Positions 1 to 11,739 are shown, numbered from the stretch's first letter. The stretch: DNA of 64,000 nucleotides from Megaustenia siamemsis (GCA_032433765.1 JAVIAB010000124.1:73023746-73087745), one strand, 5' to 3'. Numbers and translations are program-made. Notes: generated by a model from the sequence alone, not told the origin.

Positions 1-545
1 TTTATATTATGACATCCAATTGTTATTCCAGGCATGCCCCTTATGGATCTTAAAATAATCTCACTATAAATATTAAAGAAATCTGGTGACAGCACAGAAC
101 CTTGTCTAACACCCTGTTTTAATTGTTGAAACATTCCCAATTGGTTTCCAGTTCTTATGGCCACTGTTTGTTACCAGTACATGTTCTTCACTATTCCTAG
201 ATCTTTGCTGTCTACGTTTATGATTTCTAAAATTTGGATTATTTCTTAGTGCTTTACTTTGTCAAATGCCTTTGTGTAATCTATGAAACATAGGAATAGA
301 TCTGTTTTCAATTCTATGGCTCTTTCTACTTAAGATCTTATGATATAAATGGCATTGCTTGTTCCTTTATCTCTAACAAAACCACACTGTTCATCGCTAA
401 TTTCTGGACTGATTTTGTTTCGCACTCTTCGCATGATGATTCTTAGTAGTATCTTAGTCATATGACTCATAAGGCTTATTGTGCGATCATTGCATTCAAT
501 CGCACCCAGTTTTCCTGTAGCTTGACTAAATGTCTATGTCAATGG
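1..545 (-). mobile_element. LINE-A reverse transcriptase fragment (RTE-like), left edge cut by window
   Basis: Read on the minus strand this is a broken reverse transcriptase: the region that says, in better copies, that residues around the first catalytic Asp are followed by the fingers-to-palm segment up to the sequence preceding the YADD box. It aligns base by base with the minus copy at 38041-38590 and with the plus copy at 17850-18344, both LINE-A. Several stops and frameshifts make it inactive. The low-number end runs off the window, so the 3' half should lie outside. The clade (RTE or RTE-X, the type often annotated as craniofacial development protein 2-like) is inferred from motif style. 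Confidence 0.75.
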
Positions 546-705
546 TGTTGATTTTCTTATACATTATATTTTTATAATTGAGGGTTGCCTGAAAGAAAGA
601 TTTTGTAGAAAGTGCAGTGACCCATAGTGCCAAGTTATCGCGTTATTTAGATTCACTGTTATGACAGCCTGGTAACCATGTTATAATGTCTTAGTGTTTG
701 TTTAT

Positions 706-1080
706 TTCTCTCTCTCTCTCTCTCTCTCTGCGATCAGGTCTCAATCAGAGTAGGATTCCAGATTCTCACATGAAGTCAGCTGTCAGGTTAAGTGTGTTGA
801 TCGCCCCCACAGACAGAACATCACAATTAGAGTCTGCCAGATCCACTCTGAATGAACACCCGTTAAAACGCTGCACTGTGTTCTGCGCCAGTGGTCCAGT
901 GCATCCGATTTCAGCCAGCATTTTATTCAGGTTTGCTTTCCTTAGCCTTTGATTGTCCCCAATCTTCCTGCAAGGCAGCAGATTGTCTTTTCTGTAGGAG
1001 GATTCTGCCCTTAGATGGTCGGCCCTCCCAGGTTTACGAGCATCATCTGCCCGAGTCACTAGAGGTGACTAACACAGACA
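706..1080. repeat. CT-module copy 1: (CT)n plus ~340 bp repeat
   Basis: A (CT)n run (about 706-729) leads into a ~340 bp segment that starts gcgatcaggtctcaatcag and ends near gagtcactagaggtgacta. Nearly identical segments occur at 2877-3250 and 52877-53250. An open frame crosses it on each strand (766-1059 minus, 698-952 plus), but I recognise no domain in either, and the copies carry independent indels. The end contains a perfect 6-bp hairpin stem, agtcac/gtgact, with loop tagag. This looks like a dispersed non-autonomous repeat; its class is unknown. Confidence 0.7.
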
Positions 1081-1885
1081 TGCACACACAAAGATATGAG
1101 CTGTGACTAACACAGACATGCACACACAAAGATATGAGCTGTGACTAACACAGACATGCACACAGTGATACGAAGCATGACTAACACTGACACACATCAA
1201 GATATGAGATATGACTAACACAGACATAAACTCAAAGATATGACACATGACTAACATAGACATGCACACAAAGATATGAGATATGACTAACATAGATATG
1301 CACACACAAAGATATGACACATGCCTAACATAGACATGTGCAGAAAGATATGAGATATGACTAACATAGACATGCACACACAAAGATATGAGATGTGACA
1401 AACACAGGCATGCACACCCAAAGATATTAGATATGACTAACATAAACATGCACACAAAGATATGAGATATCAATAATCCAGACATGCACACACAAAGATA
1501 TGACACATGGCTAACACAGATACACACTAAGATATGAGATACGACTAAACATAGACACACATAACGATATGAGACATGATTAACACGGACATACCAGGAT
1601 ATGAGATATGACTAACATGACACACACCAAGATATGAGGCATGGCTAGCACACACACACACACACACACGCTAAGATATGAGCCATGACTAGCACAGAAA
1701 CACTAAGATATGAGCCATGGCTAGCACAGAAACACATTAAGATATGAGCCATGGCTAGCACGGAAACACACCAAGATATGAACCATGTCTAGCACAGAAA
1801 CACATTAAGATATGAGCCGTGGCTGGCACGGAAATACACTAAGATATGAACCATGGCCAGCACAGACACACACTCAGATATGGTT
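1066..1885. repeat. Minisatellite array 1, units of ~33-40 bp
   Basis: Tandem degenerate units built on agatatgaNNNatgactaac followed by acagacatgcacacacaa. Early units are near 38-40 bp; later units change to a gccatggctagcacagaaacac type near 33-35 bp. The array follows directly on the CT-module, with the first unit overlapping its end. The long minus-strand frame 1069-1560 is only a translation of the repeat. A second array with the same order of unit types lies at 3236-3912. Confidence 0.85.
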
Positions 1886-2876
1886 TGTTTATCTGAATGT
1901 TTTATAATGTGTCCTACAAGTCTAATTCTGAGTGCTTTGATATTTGAGTGAAGGACGATCCAAACTCGTGTGTTGTCTAGTATGAGTGTTTTGTAGTATG
2001 AGAAAAGAAAAAGCTCTAATTTACTTGTTTATATTAATAAGCGTCCATCCTGGGAGGGTGTTAAAAACACTAAAAACAATCATAACAGCACTTTTGCAAT
2101 GAAGGTCAGTTTTAGGAAGATGTATATGTTTGCACTTACACTATGATCACTACTAAATACGATGGTCGCCTTTAAAATCTATGTTTTTTATCTGGGATTC
2201 TTACATGTAGTTTTGGTTACTAACTTAATCAGTTTGGGTGCGACAGAAAGACTATATTATACAATTTGATATGTTGTGTTGAACTTGATGTTGATCCAAA
2301 GAAGGTGAAGTCCGCTTTTTTCCCATTTGGATCCCCGTAAAGAATGATTTTTGGACGCCAACTTTTGAAGGTGTCTAATATGTTTTAGATGCATTTTTCA
2401 CTTAACTAAAAGAAAAGAGTGCCTGCATAGGTGAGCAGTTTGTGTTCTCCTTTGCTTTGTATGAACAGATCTCTTATGGTTGAGTATTGTCTTCTTTTTC
2501 TAATAGTCACTGTATGTCAAGCATGCACAGTAGTTGGGATAGTGGACACGATATCATTGTCTGACAGGTCGTTATGTAAAGGTACTTGTGACTGATTTAC
2601 CAGTCCTCGGCTTTCCTGTTTTATGTACAGAATTGTGATCCACTCTCTGAAACGTCTCACATGTTGTTCATCTTTAATATTTTGTGTAGATATGAATGGG
2701 ATGTTTAGGAGTGTGTAATTGATGATGTCTCAAATGAGTTGTGCGTGTTACTAATAAATAATTTGATTAGAAAATTAAAGATGGCTCCTGACTATTTAAG
2801 AGAACCATATTTGGCAAAATAACATTTAATGCATATATACTATTTCACCACAAGATACTTTTTTCTTTTTAAAATT
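1886..2876. other. Spacer between the two CT-module/minisatellite blocks
   Basis: No ORF, RNA gene or recognisable repeat found. The sequence is AT-rich and unique in the window as far as I can see, and it separates two copies of the same composite unit. Confidence 0.5.
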
Positions 2877-3250
2877 TTCTCTCTCTCTCTCTCTCTCTCT
2901 CTGCGATCAGGACTCAATCAGAGTAGGATTCCAGACTCTCACATGAAGTCAGCTGTTAGGTTAAGTGTGTTGATCGCCCCCACAGGCAGAAAACCACAAT
3001 TAGAATCTGTCAGATCCACTCTGATTGAACACCCGTTAAAGCGTTGCACTGTGTTCTGCGCCAGTGGCCCAGTGCATCCGATTTCAGCCAGCATTTTATT
3101 CAGGTTTGCATTCCTTAGCCTTTGATTGTCCCCAATCTTCCTGCAAGGCAGCAGATGATCTTTTCTGTAGGGGGATTCTGCCCTTAGATGGTAGGCCCTC
3201 CCAGGTTTACGAGCACCATCTGCCCGAGTCACTAGATGTGACTAACACAG
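2877..3250. repeat. CT-module copy 2
   Basis: Same structure as copy 1: (CT)n at about 2877-2902, then the ~340 bp module ending cccgagtcactagatgtga. It is very similar to the copies at 706 and 52877, and again runs straight into a minisatellite. No recognised coding function. Confidence 0.7.
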
Positions 3251-3912
3251 ACATGCACACACAAAGATAGGAGATGTGACCAACACAGACTTGCACACAG
3301 CGATACGAGGCATGACTAATACTGACACACATCAAGATATATGACACATGACTAACATAAACATGCACATAAAGATATGAGATGTGACTGACATAGACAT
3401 GCACACACAAAGATATGACACGTGCCTAACATAGACATGCACATAAAGATATGAGATATGATCAACATAAACATGCACACACAAGGATATGAGATGTGAC
3501 ATACACAGATATGCACACACAAAGACATGAGACATGACTAACATAAACATGCACACACAAAGATATGACACATGACTAACACAGATGCACACTAAGATAT
3601 GAGATATGACGAAACACATACACACATAAAGATATGAGACATGATTAACAAGGACACACCAAGATATGAGATATGACTAACATGACACACACCAAGATAT
3701 GAGCCATGGCTAGCACACACACACACACACACACACGCACGCACGCATGCACGCACACACACACACAAGCTAAGATATGAGCCATGGCATGCACAGAAAC
3801 ACATCAAGATATGAGCCATGGCTAGCACAGAAACACATCAAGATATGAGCCATGGCTTCACGGAAAAACACCAAGAAATGAACCATGTCCAGCACAGAAA
3901 CACATTAAGGTA
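3236..3912. repeat. Minisatellite array 2, with CA/CG-rich interruption
   Basis: Same unit families, in the same order, as array 1. A dinucleotide stretch (CA with gcac interruptions) lies at about 3714-3769, and the equivalent (CA)n in array 1 is at about 1650-1668. The shared order suggests duplication of the whole block or a mobile unit that carries its array. Confidence 0.8.
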
Positions 3913-4125
3913 TCCATATGCTTGGGTTTGTTGTTGTACTCCTCTTAACGTTGTAATCATCGACATGCGAGACGCAGGCCCCGATTAACTGTTCACAGGT
4001 TTCGTTCAAACAGTTGTCCGGAGATTTGAGAGTGCAGTCTAACCCGTAGAACGTTCCCTTGCATGTACAGTTCCCGGTTGACTGTCCACAGGTGTCGTTG
4101 AAACAGTGTTTTAAAATTTTGAATA
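3909..4125 (-). pseudogene. EGF-like repeat fragment (MEGF/scavenger-receptor-like)
   Basis: On the minus strand an open frame reads two cysteine-spaced repeats: one with NDTCGQSTGNCTC and a following FYGLDC, and a second starting CLNETCEQLIGAC. This is the spacing of EGF-like/laminin-EGF repeats as found in MEGF-type and scavenger receptor F-type extracellular proteins. No clear AG splice acceptor precedes the first cysteine, and I see no neighbouring exons. It may be one exon of a larger extracellular gene or a captured or duplicated scrap. The frame before it (up to 4183) is AT-rich intron-like sequence. Confidence 0.45.
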
Positions 4126-4254
4126 TAAACTTAAAATCTATCTTAAAATCTATAATAAATATGTTTATTAAAGGCAAAATCACATTTCCTTAACTATTAA
4201 AAAAATTGATGCTTGTTAATTATACTCGAATAATCTTTTTTAAAAGATTATATT

Positions 4255-4615
4255 ACCACTTAAATTATGTTACAGTATTGAGTTATTTGGGAATCACCAT
4301 CATTGCACTCTGAACATGTCCACTTAGATCTCACCCACAACAAGTCCCGCCGTGTCCAGCGACTGATGACTCCAGTTCTGTGTTGGTTGATAAGTCTTCT
4401 TATACGCCCACTAAGTTTCTTGTTTCTGGCTGTGCCCAACTTAACTCCCAACTCTTTCATTCGAAGAAATGATGTTGACTCATGGTTGTCGAAGTAGTCC
4501 TGAGTCCTTCCCACATCTCGGAAAGCATTGATGATGTCCTCTCGAAAACGGATGACCGTTTTCAACGACAGCTCAGCTACCCAACCTGTCCACTTTTTTC
4601 AATTGCCCGTACGTC
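4255..4615 (-). mobile_element. LINE-J 3' end fragment
   Basis: The minus strand carries the C-terminal tail of LINE-J: a region with RRLINQHRTGVISRWT, then WTCSECN and the 3' tail with gagttattt. It is homologous to 32557-32930, 40752-41430 and 45885-46050. This copy is 5' truncated and lacks reverse transcriptase; the reading frame is open in 4260-4565. In family terms it is the segment downstream of the RNase H domain of a Jockey/R1/CR1-type element. Confidence 0.7.
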
Positions 4616-5035
4616 CTGAGACGTAGACAAAGGTGAGGGAGACATGAAAAAAAAAAGAAAAAATGGTATGGTAAAAGCTTTACGTGATTAGTAAACGACA
4701 CCTAATTGAACGACGTTTCGGACCAATAGGCCTTCAACAGGAGCAGACAAACAACATGCACACATAGATATATAAGTAAATAAAACTAATCCTACATAGC
4801 TAACTAGTAACGAAACATCCAAAATAAAATAATCGAAACTGGTTAAAGAAAAGAAAAATGACTTCCCTGTGTCGTGGACCGTGGTCAGAATGGGAAAGAA
4901 ATAGTCACACGGGTGTATCTGTAATTATACCCTCTGGTCAGGTGAAGGGTTCTAAAACAACGCGAGTGGAGGAACGCTGTCTAGGTTACCTCGACTGCAA
5001 AGACACTGACAATGTCTAAAAGTATCTAAAATCAA
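4616..5035 (+). other. Unassigned stretch with a possible thrombospondin-like scrap
   Basis: Contains a motif, gacgtttcggaccaatagg, of a kind often found near retroelement ends, and a short plus frame (about 4858-5019) reading GPWSEWERN then a Thr-Thr-Arg-Val and two Cys residues. It faintly recalls a thrombospondin type-1 repeat. Both are weak hints and no gene is claimed. Confidence 0.25.
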
Positions 5036-5965
5036 TATCTAAAAGTGTTAGACAAGGTTGTGCGCTGTCACCAGATTTGTTTAATATTTATAGTGAGATT
5101 AATTTAAGATCCATAAGGAGCATGCCTGGAATAACAATTGGAGGTCATAATATAAATAATCTAAGGTATGCTGATGATACAGTATTAATCACTAAGAGTG
5201 AAAATGAGTTACAAGAAATGTTGGACACTATAGTGAAAGAAAGCAAAAATAAAGGACTCGGCATTAATAGCAAAAAGACAGAGGTAATGGTAACAACAAA
5301 GAAAAAGACATCACCTCAGTGCAAAATAAAGACAATTGGAACAATATTAAAACAGGTAAATGAATTTAAATATATGGTAACTTTGTTAACCTCAGACGGA
5401 AGATGTACAAAAGAGGTGAGATGCAGAATGGCTCAGGCAAAAGCATCTTTCCAAAAAATGAGGAAGATACTGTGCAATCCATTTTTGACAATAGAAACAA
5501 GAAAAAGAGTTCTTAAATGTTATGTAGAGCCAGTCTTAACATATGGATGCGAATCATGGACAATAGGACAACAGACAAGAAAATAAATGGAGTGTGTAGA
5601 AATGTGGTTTTACAGAAGAATGTTGAGAGTACCATGGACAGGTAAGAAGAGTAATGAAGATGTTCTGAGAGAGGTCAAAGCAAAAAAGAGAGCTAATTTA
5701 CAATATTAGGAAGAAACAATCATCATTTTTTGGCCATGTAATGAGAAGAGAACAACTGGAATATATTGTAACAACTGGAAAAATTGAGGGACAAAGAGAT
5801 AGAGGGAAGCATAGAGAAAATATACTAGACAGCTTAAGACAATGGCTTGGTAGCAGGTCAACAGCAGAAAAGATAAATAACTGTCGAGATCGAAAGTTGT
5901 GGAGAGACATGATCACCTACGCCAGCAGGCCCGGTACTTTGATGATGATGATATATGTACTAGTC
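5036..5965 (+). mobile_element. LINE-A 3' half: RT palm/thumb and 3' end, 5' truncated
   Basis: The element starts inside the reverse transcriptase at the QGCALSPDLFN box and continues through YADDTVLIT (ORF 5077-5586), the thumb, and the conserved C-terminal region with LTYGCESWTIGQQ. A stop at 5584-5586 and a frameshift near 5698 break the frame. The C-terminus then resumes at 5741-5960 with FGHVMRREQLEY (part of it in the preceding frame) and RKLWRDMITYASRPG. It ends in the family's (TGA)n-type tail, tactttgatgatgatgat. The family tail and 5' truncation are what target-primed reverse transcription leaves. Not functional. Confidence 0.85.
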
Positions 5966-7835
5966 AAATCTCCAAAATGGCCGCTAGTCTGGCAAAACCG
6001 TTAAGCAATAAAAAAAAAAAAATCTATCTATAACGAAGACAGATGTGTCGGACGTGAATGGAATTCCCTGCGGTGTAATAATAGAATTGTGTTAAGATTT
6101 ATTTATTTTATATTTAGTTATATAATACAGTTGTATTAATTATATGGTCTTCTTCAGGGCGCAGCCTTAATTCCTAATGAATTTATTTATTTTGAGCATA
6201 AACAGGAGCTGCTATAATGCCCCGTCAGCGTGGTTGCTGTACTGTTGCGATGATCTTTGCGGCCACTGGGATTTTATACTACAATCACGCGACAGTACTC
6301 AGGATGAGAGTAATTAAACTGGGAATGTTGCTCTGCCTGAGATATTTTTTCTTTAGTTGAAGACAAACTACGGAATATTACGTCGAGCTGTTCGAAGAAT
6401 GGGCGCCATCTAGTGCGTGTGTGTGCATGCAGATGTGTGTATAGTATCTACTTTAACTCAATTGCCAGCATATTTATTTGGTTTTTGTGTCTCTATGCGA
6501 CTTCCTACATAAGTGACAATTATAAATTCAAATGAAAGGTGTTCAACAATGTCATCAACTTCTCTCTTAGATATTAAATCTTTCTAGTCAAGCTATTTTC
6601 TTTCAAAATGTGATCTGATTCTAAACTTCTCTCCACAAGCAAACCATTTTGGATTGATCATTCTTAAATGACAAAAAACAAAAAATAAATGTTAAGACCA
6701 TCATCATTTTATATATCCGAAATCCTGACTGCAATGAAACTTATTCCATGGATAGGATAGAATAGTATCGAAAGTACCAAGCTTACGCAGTGCAGTATTT
6801 TAATCGGTAAAACTATTCTATTCAACCCTAAAAAAAATAATAATGCACAGATAAAAAAAAAACAATTTGAGGTCACCTTCTGTCTCTCTGTGACGGCTGT
6901 TTGGACATGCTTTTGCTGAGCTTCTCTTTTGATTCTGTTGACAGAAAATTTAGATTCAAATAAGAGAACGTGCATTGTTAAATATTAGGAAACAAATCTC
7001 CTCTCTCTGAAGCCCACATAATCTTTATAAATGTAATAATTTAGTATAACATGTGTCACACAGTTAAGAGAATTGTATTTGATGAATAGATAAATGGTAG
7101 TTGATATGAAGATAGCTTTATTTAATTATCGTACTGCTTGCCACTTGAGGCGTTCACAAATTTATATGTACGGAAGTGGAGCTGATATTAAGCTTTCATT
7201 TTATGTTAAATGCAAGATAACTTTTATAGCAAAGTCCATTATCTTGAAGTAAACAGTTTAACTATTTAACTTCACACTAATGCCATACGCATTCAGAATA
7301 TAGACTACGATGCACAAACGTTCGAATCATTTTGACTGACAGTGACTGTACATTATTCGTATTTACGAATACAATTGTTCTTTTTACGAAAGCTACAAAA
7401 TATTTGTGTGCGAATTCTCTTTCACTATTGTCCTCATTCAAAAAAAAAATATGCTATTCAAATTTGCCATTATTCTTTGTGATATTTCTAATAGCAAAAA
7501 CGGATTATGAATATTACGTATTTCATAGTTCATAATCTAAAAAGCAAGAAAAGGCGTTCCATATCTTCCCTCGAAACCGAAAGGCAAATGAGGAAATAAA
7601 GAAAGAATAGTAAAAAAAATATTTTAAAAATGGAAAAAAATAATAATTCTTCATTAGTGATCAACTATTGCTATGCGTTTAGACATTTAGATCAGTATGG
7701 ATCACGAAGATGTGTTAGATGTCTTTACAGGTTCCCCATAACTTGTCATGTAGGGTGTTTCTGCGGGCTATAATTGATTTCTTAGCGTGTTTTAGAATTT
7801 TCAATGCAGCATGGCACACCAACAAACACCCACTG
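5966..7835. other. No gene recognised
   Basis: AT-rich sequence with short, unconvincing frames on both strands (for example 6709-6975 minus and 7332-7535 plus). I found no domains, splice-bounded exons, tRNA-like boxes or family repeats. Confidence 0.5.
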
Positions 7836-8060
7836 ACGGGCAAATAGCAATAATATTTACCCTTTGGAAGAATAAAGGAAACAAATTTGAATGTTCACAT
7901 TATCGTAATTTATACCACTGCTAAGCCACGTAAGAACAAATATATGCCAAGCTTATAGAAAAAGATTAAGACCTATTGTAGAACATCAGTTGGTAGAAGA
8001 ACAGATGGGGTTTAGAAAAAAAATAAATGCAGAATTGCAATTTCACACTCAGGTAGCTAA
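7836..8060 (+). mobile_element. Reverse transcriptase fingers fragment of a LINE
   Basis: The plus strand reads broken RT motifs, including AKLIEKRLRPIVEHQLVEEQ followed by MGFRKK, the conserved region before the first catalytic Asp. Stops occur upstream. It abuts the LINE-D remnant that begins at 8063. The family is not determined. Confidence 0.6.
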
Positions 8061-8062
8061 TA

Positions 8063-9420
8063 GAGTAGATATGTAGATATAGCCTTGGGCGTCTTGACAG
8101 ACGGTTGGTAGCAAGCAATCATGATAAGTCAGTAGATTGGTAAAAATATTAGTGTCTTATGCAGGATGCTTCTGCTTTGCTGAACAGAATCTGCCAATAT
8201 TGGACAGACATATTAATCTGCAGAACGAACACGATGTACTCGTGGTGCTTGGCCTCATCTCCATTATCCATTTTTTGTTTTTGTTCTCTATGTGCTACGA
8301 TCTGCAGCCAGATTTTCCGAGTTTATTTCACTGATGGAGAATTCCCTCAAGAAAGCACTGCAAACATCTATATCATCTTATATCTCAGCACTGGTTTTCC
8401 CTTTGGTCTCTTTCCGTCCTTAAGTTCGCTATACAGTATTTGTTTTGGAATACGAATGTTCTGAATATCGGACAATATGGCGAATAGACGGCAGGAACTG
8501 TTAAAGGCTGTGCCTGAAAAGTGTTCCTTGTTGGAGTTTCCTCATACTCCAAGTCCGGCTTGCTGCTGGAGCTATCGAGTTAAGTGCTCTGTGCACACCG
8601 TGAGCTGTTTTTAATCTGGATTGTGTTTCGATATTACGATTGCTTACGATGAATGATGATATCGTATGATGGGGAACATATGGCTGTGTTCACTTTCTGT
8701 GGGTTTGCCTTATGTATTTTGGCGTGTGCTGAGACTGCTATGATGGGGACTGCATTTACCATTCTTTGTTTGAGATATGAGAAATTAATTCGGATGATTC
8801 CACTGGCACGGGTGGTTAAGCAATTATGGATTTAAATTCGTTGGCAGTGTTACCCGGGTCTTCCATAATCATAACCATAACGAACGTTTGCCATTCTTCT
8901 TACATGACCCACCCACCTTAGACTACGACTCGTAAGTGTTGCCACGATGGGTGGAAAGTTTGGCTCGTTGTAAGACATTAGAGTTGGTTACTTTGTTCTG
9001 TTATTTGATGTTCATTATCTTTTGAATGCATCGCACATGAAAGCTTTTTAACCTTTTCTCCTACCCTGCATATGTAGTCCAAGTTTCTGATCCATATAGT
9101 TGAGTACTAAGCACACAACTTTAGTAAATTTGAATCTTAGTCCTGATTGTTAATTTGGTGTTGGCCCATGCTCTATCTTTAAGTTTACCTAAGCAACCTA
9201 GGCAAGATGGCCATGAATGATGGTCAGATTCAATGCGTGCATTTAGATCGTCGAACACGTAGTGTTGTTCTTCTTTGGGGATTGAATCCAATGTAACTTG
9301 GAGCATCTAGTAATATGTATCTTTATCTCCTGTGGTTGTTGCCATTGTTGGTGCATAGATGCCTGTGATATTGATTGGTCCAGCTTTTGAATAGATTTTT
9401 AGTGTTAATATACGTTCTTA
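8063..9420 (-). mobile_element. LINE-D remnant, internally deleted and split by repeat Z
   Basis: On the minus strand the low-coordinate part (8063-8451) is the 3' end of LINE-D, colinear with 54833-55260. The sequence resumes at 8889 and matches 55260-55560. The upper part (about 9200-9400) reads an endonuclease piece with YVFDDLNARIESD, joined directly to KDRAWANTKLTIRTKIQIY, which belongs to the RT C-terminus. Most of the endonuclease-RT body is therefore deleted. Repeat Z occupies 8461-8879. All frames are broken. Confidence 0.7.
8461..8879 (+). mobile_element. Repeat Z copy 1 (5' truncated, ends in ataacc-type tail)
   Basis: A non-coding repeat, shared with 11740-12452, 18345-19610, 33120-34305 and 53263-53995, inserted in LINE-D. 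It ends ttccataatcataaccataa and is flanked by acgaatgtt (8452-8460) and acgaacgtt (8880-8888), a 9-bp duplication with one mismatch. A constant tail with variable truncation at the other end suggests retroposition. The frame 8653-8835 is unsupported. Confidence 0.65.
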
Positions 9421-10580
9421 TGTACAATTTATAAAATCAATACTGAATTAGATGAGCAGCAATTTAGATTTAGGAAAAATAGCGGGACAAAAGAAGCCAT
9501 ATTCTGCATGAGAACATTAAAAGAAAAATACACACAAGTAAACAAATCAATATATGCCTGCTTCATGATTACATCAAAGCTTTTGATAGAGTACACCACA
9601 AACAACTTATAGAATGTCTAAAAGAGATACATCTAGATGACATGGGCATACGACTAATATGTAATCTATATTGGGAGCAAACAGAAATAATAAAATATAA
9701 CAAAGATAACTTTTACACCCATTTATATAAAAAGAGGAGTAAGACAGGGATGCATCCTATCACCAAGCTTGTTCAATCTATAAACTGAGCAAAATTTTAA
9801 AAACATCATAGAGATGCCAGGCCTACAAATTAATGGAAAGATAATCTATAATCTAAGATATGTTGACCGTACTACTAGCAGAAAATCCTAAAGATCTACA
9901 AAAATTACTTAATGAAATAAACATGGCAAGCAAAAAATATGGGCTAGATATGAATATCAAAAGGACTAAAACTATGATCACAAACAAAGAAGATACTCAA
10001 AAGCCACAAGTGGATTATGGTTATGGAAGGCCACAAGTGGATATCAAAATAGAAGGAATAGACTTGGAGACAGTTCAGAACTACAACTACCTTGAACATA
10101 CTATAACCAGTGATGGAAAATGTACAACTGAAATAAACAAAAGAATAGGAAAGAAGGAAAGAAAAAAAAACATCTTCTCAATATTCCTATATGGTGCAGA
10201 AACATGGACATTAGACAAGAAAACAGAACAGAGAATTGAAGCCCTTGAAATGTGGATATATAGAAGAAAAGGTAGAATTTGATGGAAAGAAAAAAAAAAC
10301 AAATGATGCAAGTCTTAAAACAACTAAAAATGAAAAGAGAACTACTAAACACAATTCAAACAAGACAAATGCGATTTTTGGGCCATGTTACACAACAGCC
10401 TACTAAAAGTAATCATGGAGGGGAAAATACAAGGTAAAAGAGGCAGAGGCAGACCAAGAATAACATGGACGAGTAACATCAAAAGATGGACAAATCAGCC
10501 TATGACAACCTGCACCATCAAAGCAAGAGACAGAGCAGAATGGCGCTCCATGATAGCCAACCTTCGGTGAAAGCACATCA
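9420..10580 (+). mobile_element. LINE-E, RT core to 3' end, decayed
   Basis: The plus strand carries a broken RT: FRFRKNSGTKEAIFCMR, then YACFIDYIKAFDRVHH (one frameshift), then IKRGVRQGCILSPSLF, and a degenerate YVDR in place of YADD. ORF 9860-10282 covers the thumb with TITSDGKCTTEINKRIGKK. The C-terminus follows after another frameshift (10385-10570: GKRGRGRPRITWTSNIKRW). The catalytic FADD/YADD box has lost its Asp pair, so the copy is dead. Fragments of the same family occur at 20612-20800 and 42613-42905. Confidence 0.8.
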
Positions 10581-10611
10581 CTGATGATGTACCATTTGGG
10601 GTGTTTATAGA

Positions 10612-11060
10612 ATGCATGAGCTTATGATACTCAGCAAAATGTACAGCAAAACCCATTCCATGTAGACGAGGCTGCTCAGGTTTTAGCCCCTGTCATAAAA
10701 AGGTATAATTTTTTTCTCTGACTGAACTACAATCCTTGTTTCCTGAAGGGCTGCAATACCAACATGTAGTTGCTGCAGCTCCATGTCGAAAAGGGCTATT
10801 TTCCTTGTTTTCTACATTCGTGAGGTTGGTGTTATTTAATCCGGGACACATCATGGTCCTAATATTCCATGTGCCGAGTATGAGAAATGGTGTTTTCTTT
10901 CTGCTGTGTCCTAACGAGAATGGAATTGACATTTCAGCTTGCTTGCTATGCCTGGCCAATAATATGGAGATAGTTCTTTACCAAAATCGCACTACCTCCC
11001 TCTCGGCTCCTCTTTGAAGCGTTTCGAAGGAGGGACGAGGTCCTCACGTTCTGAACCAAA
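10612..11060 (-). mobile_element. LINE-D 5' end with endonuclease start
   Basis: The minus strand includes ILGTWNIRTMMCPGLNNTN, the start of an apurinic endonuclease domain, preceded by a 5' UTR-like stretch. The same sequence is at 56090-56429 and resumes at 57869-57985. It stops after the first part of the endonuclease. No intact ORF. Confidence 0.65.
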
Positions 11061-11129
11061 GTTGAGTTGCAGGAGATGCCTGAAGATGGATAATACAGCA
11101 CCGAAAGCAGATAGAATACAGAATATAAA

Positions 11130-11292
11130 AACACGAAACTCTGCATAGCATTTGTGGACCAAAAGAAAGTTTTGGATATGGTGAACATAAATATATTATG
11201 ACAAACATTGGCTTATTACGGAGTAAATTATCATCTTATTAGATGTTGCTTATATAGTAACTTGTCAGGACTGATAATTTTATCTGCTACTG
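11130..11292 (+). mobile_element. LINE RT scrap around the first catalytic Asp
   Basis: The plus frame reads CIAFVDQKKVLDMVN followed by LAYYGVN, a version of the F-x-D-[YF]-x-K-A-F-D box. It is short, with no flanking motifs that would fix the family. Confidence 0.5.
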
Positions 11293-11727
11293 TATATAGT
11301 ACAAACGATATTCTATCTATCTATTGACCTTTCGAGCCGTAACCGGCCCATAGGGCGTAGACCAAGATACACCTTCTCCTATATGAATTTTTGTTCTAGC
11401 AGTTTTCTTTTAAAGATATTTTATCAAATCTCGCCATCTGTCTCTGTTCTGTGCAAGCAGTTCTATCTCATTGAGGGAGCCGATTCCTGCTGCTCTTGCC
11501 TCTCTCATCAATGTTCTTCTCAGTGTCTCCCTGGGTCTTCCTCTTTTTCTTTTACCTGTTGTTTCCCATATGAGGGCTTGCTTTGCTATTCGATTATTAT
11601 CTCTTCTCATCACATGTCCAACGTATGACCATCGTCTTTTCTTTATTACTGAAGATATTAGTGGTTGATTGGCGATTTCTCTAATTTCCTCGTTTGTTTT
11701 GAATTCGTTCCATTCTATACCAAGTCA
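11293..11727 (-). mobile_element. LINE-C 3' end with (TATC/GATA)n tail
   Basis: Minus strand, nearly identical to the end of the intact LINE-C at 22390-22774. It encodes KRKRGRPRETLRRTLMREAR and the final LIKYL (11410-11613), then the 3' UTR with ggccggttacggctcgaaag and a short GATA tail at its low-coordinate end. It is 5' truncated at about 11727, where repeat Z sequence begins. Confidence 0.85.
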
Positions 11728-11739
11728 AACGATATTACG

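Noticed and set aside
766..1059. Conserved 97-residue minus ORF in the CT-module as a real gene
   Set aside because: Three copies carry the frame, but with indels that break it in the third copy (52935-53227) and no recognisable domain; nucleotide conservation of a repeat explains it.
1069..1560. 163-residue minus-strand ORF rich in Cys, Val and Ser
   Set aside because: It is a direct translation of the minisatellite array; its 11-13 residue periodicity follows the repeat unit. Same for 3207-3828 minus.
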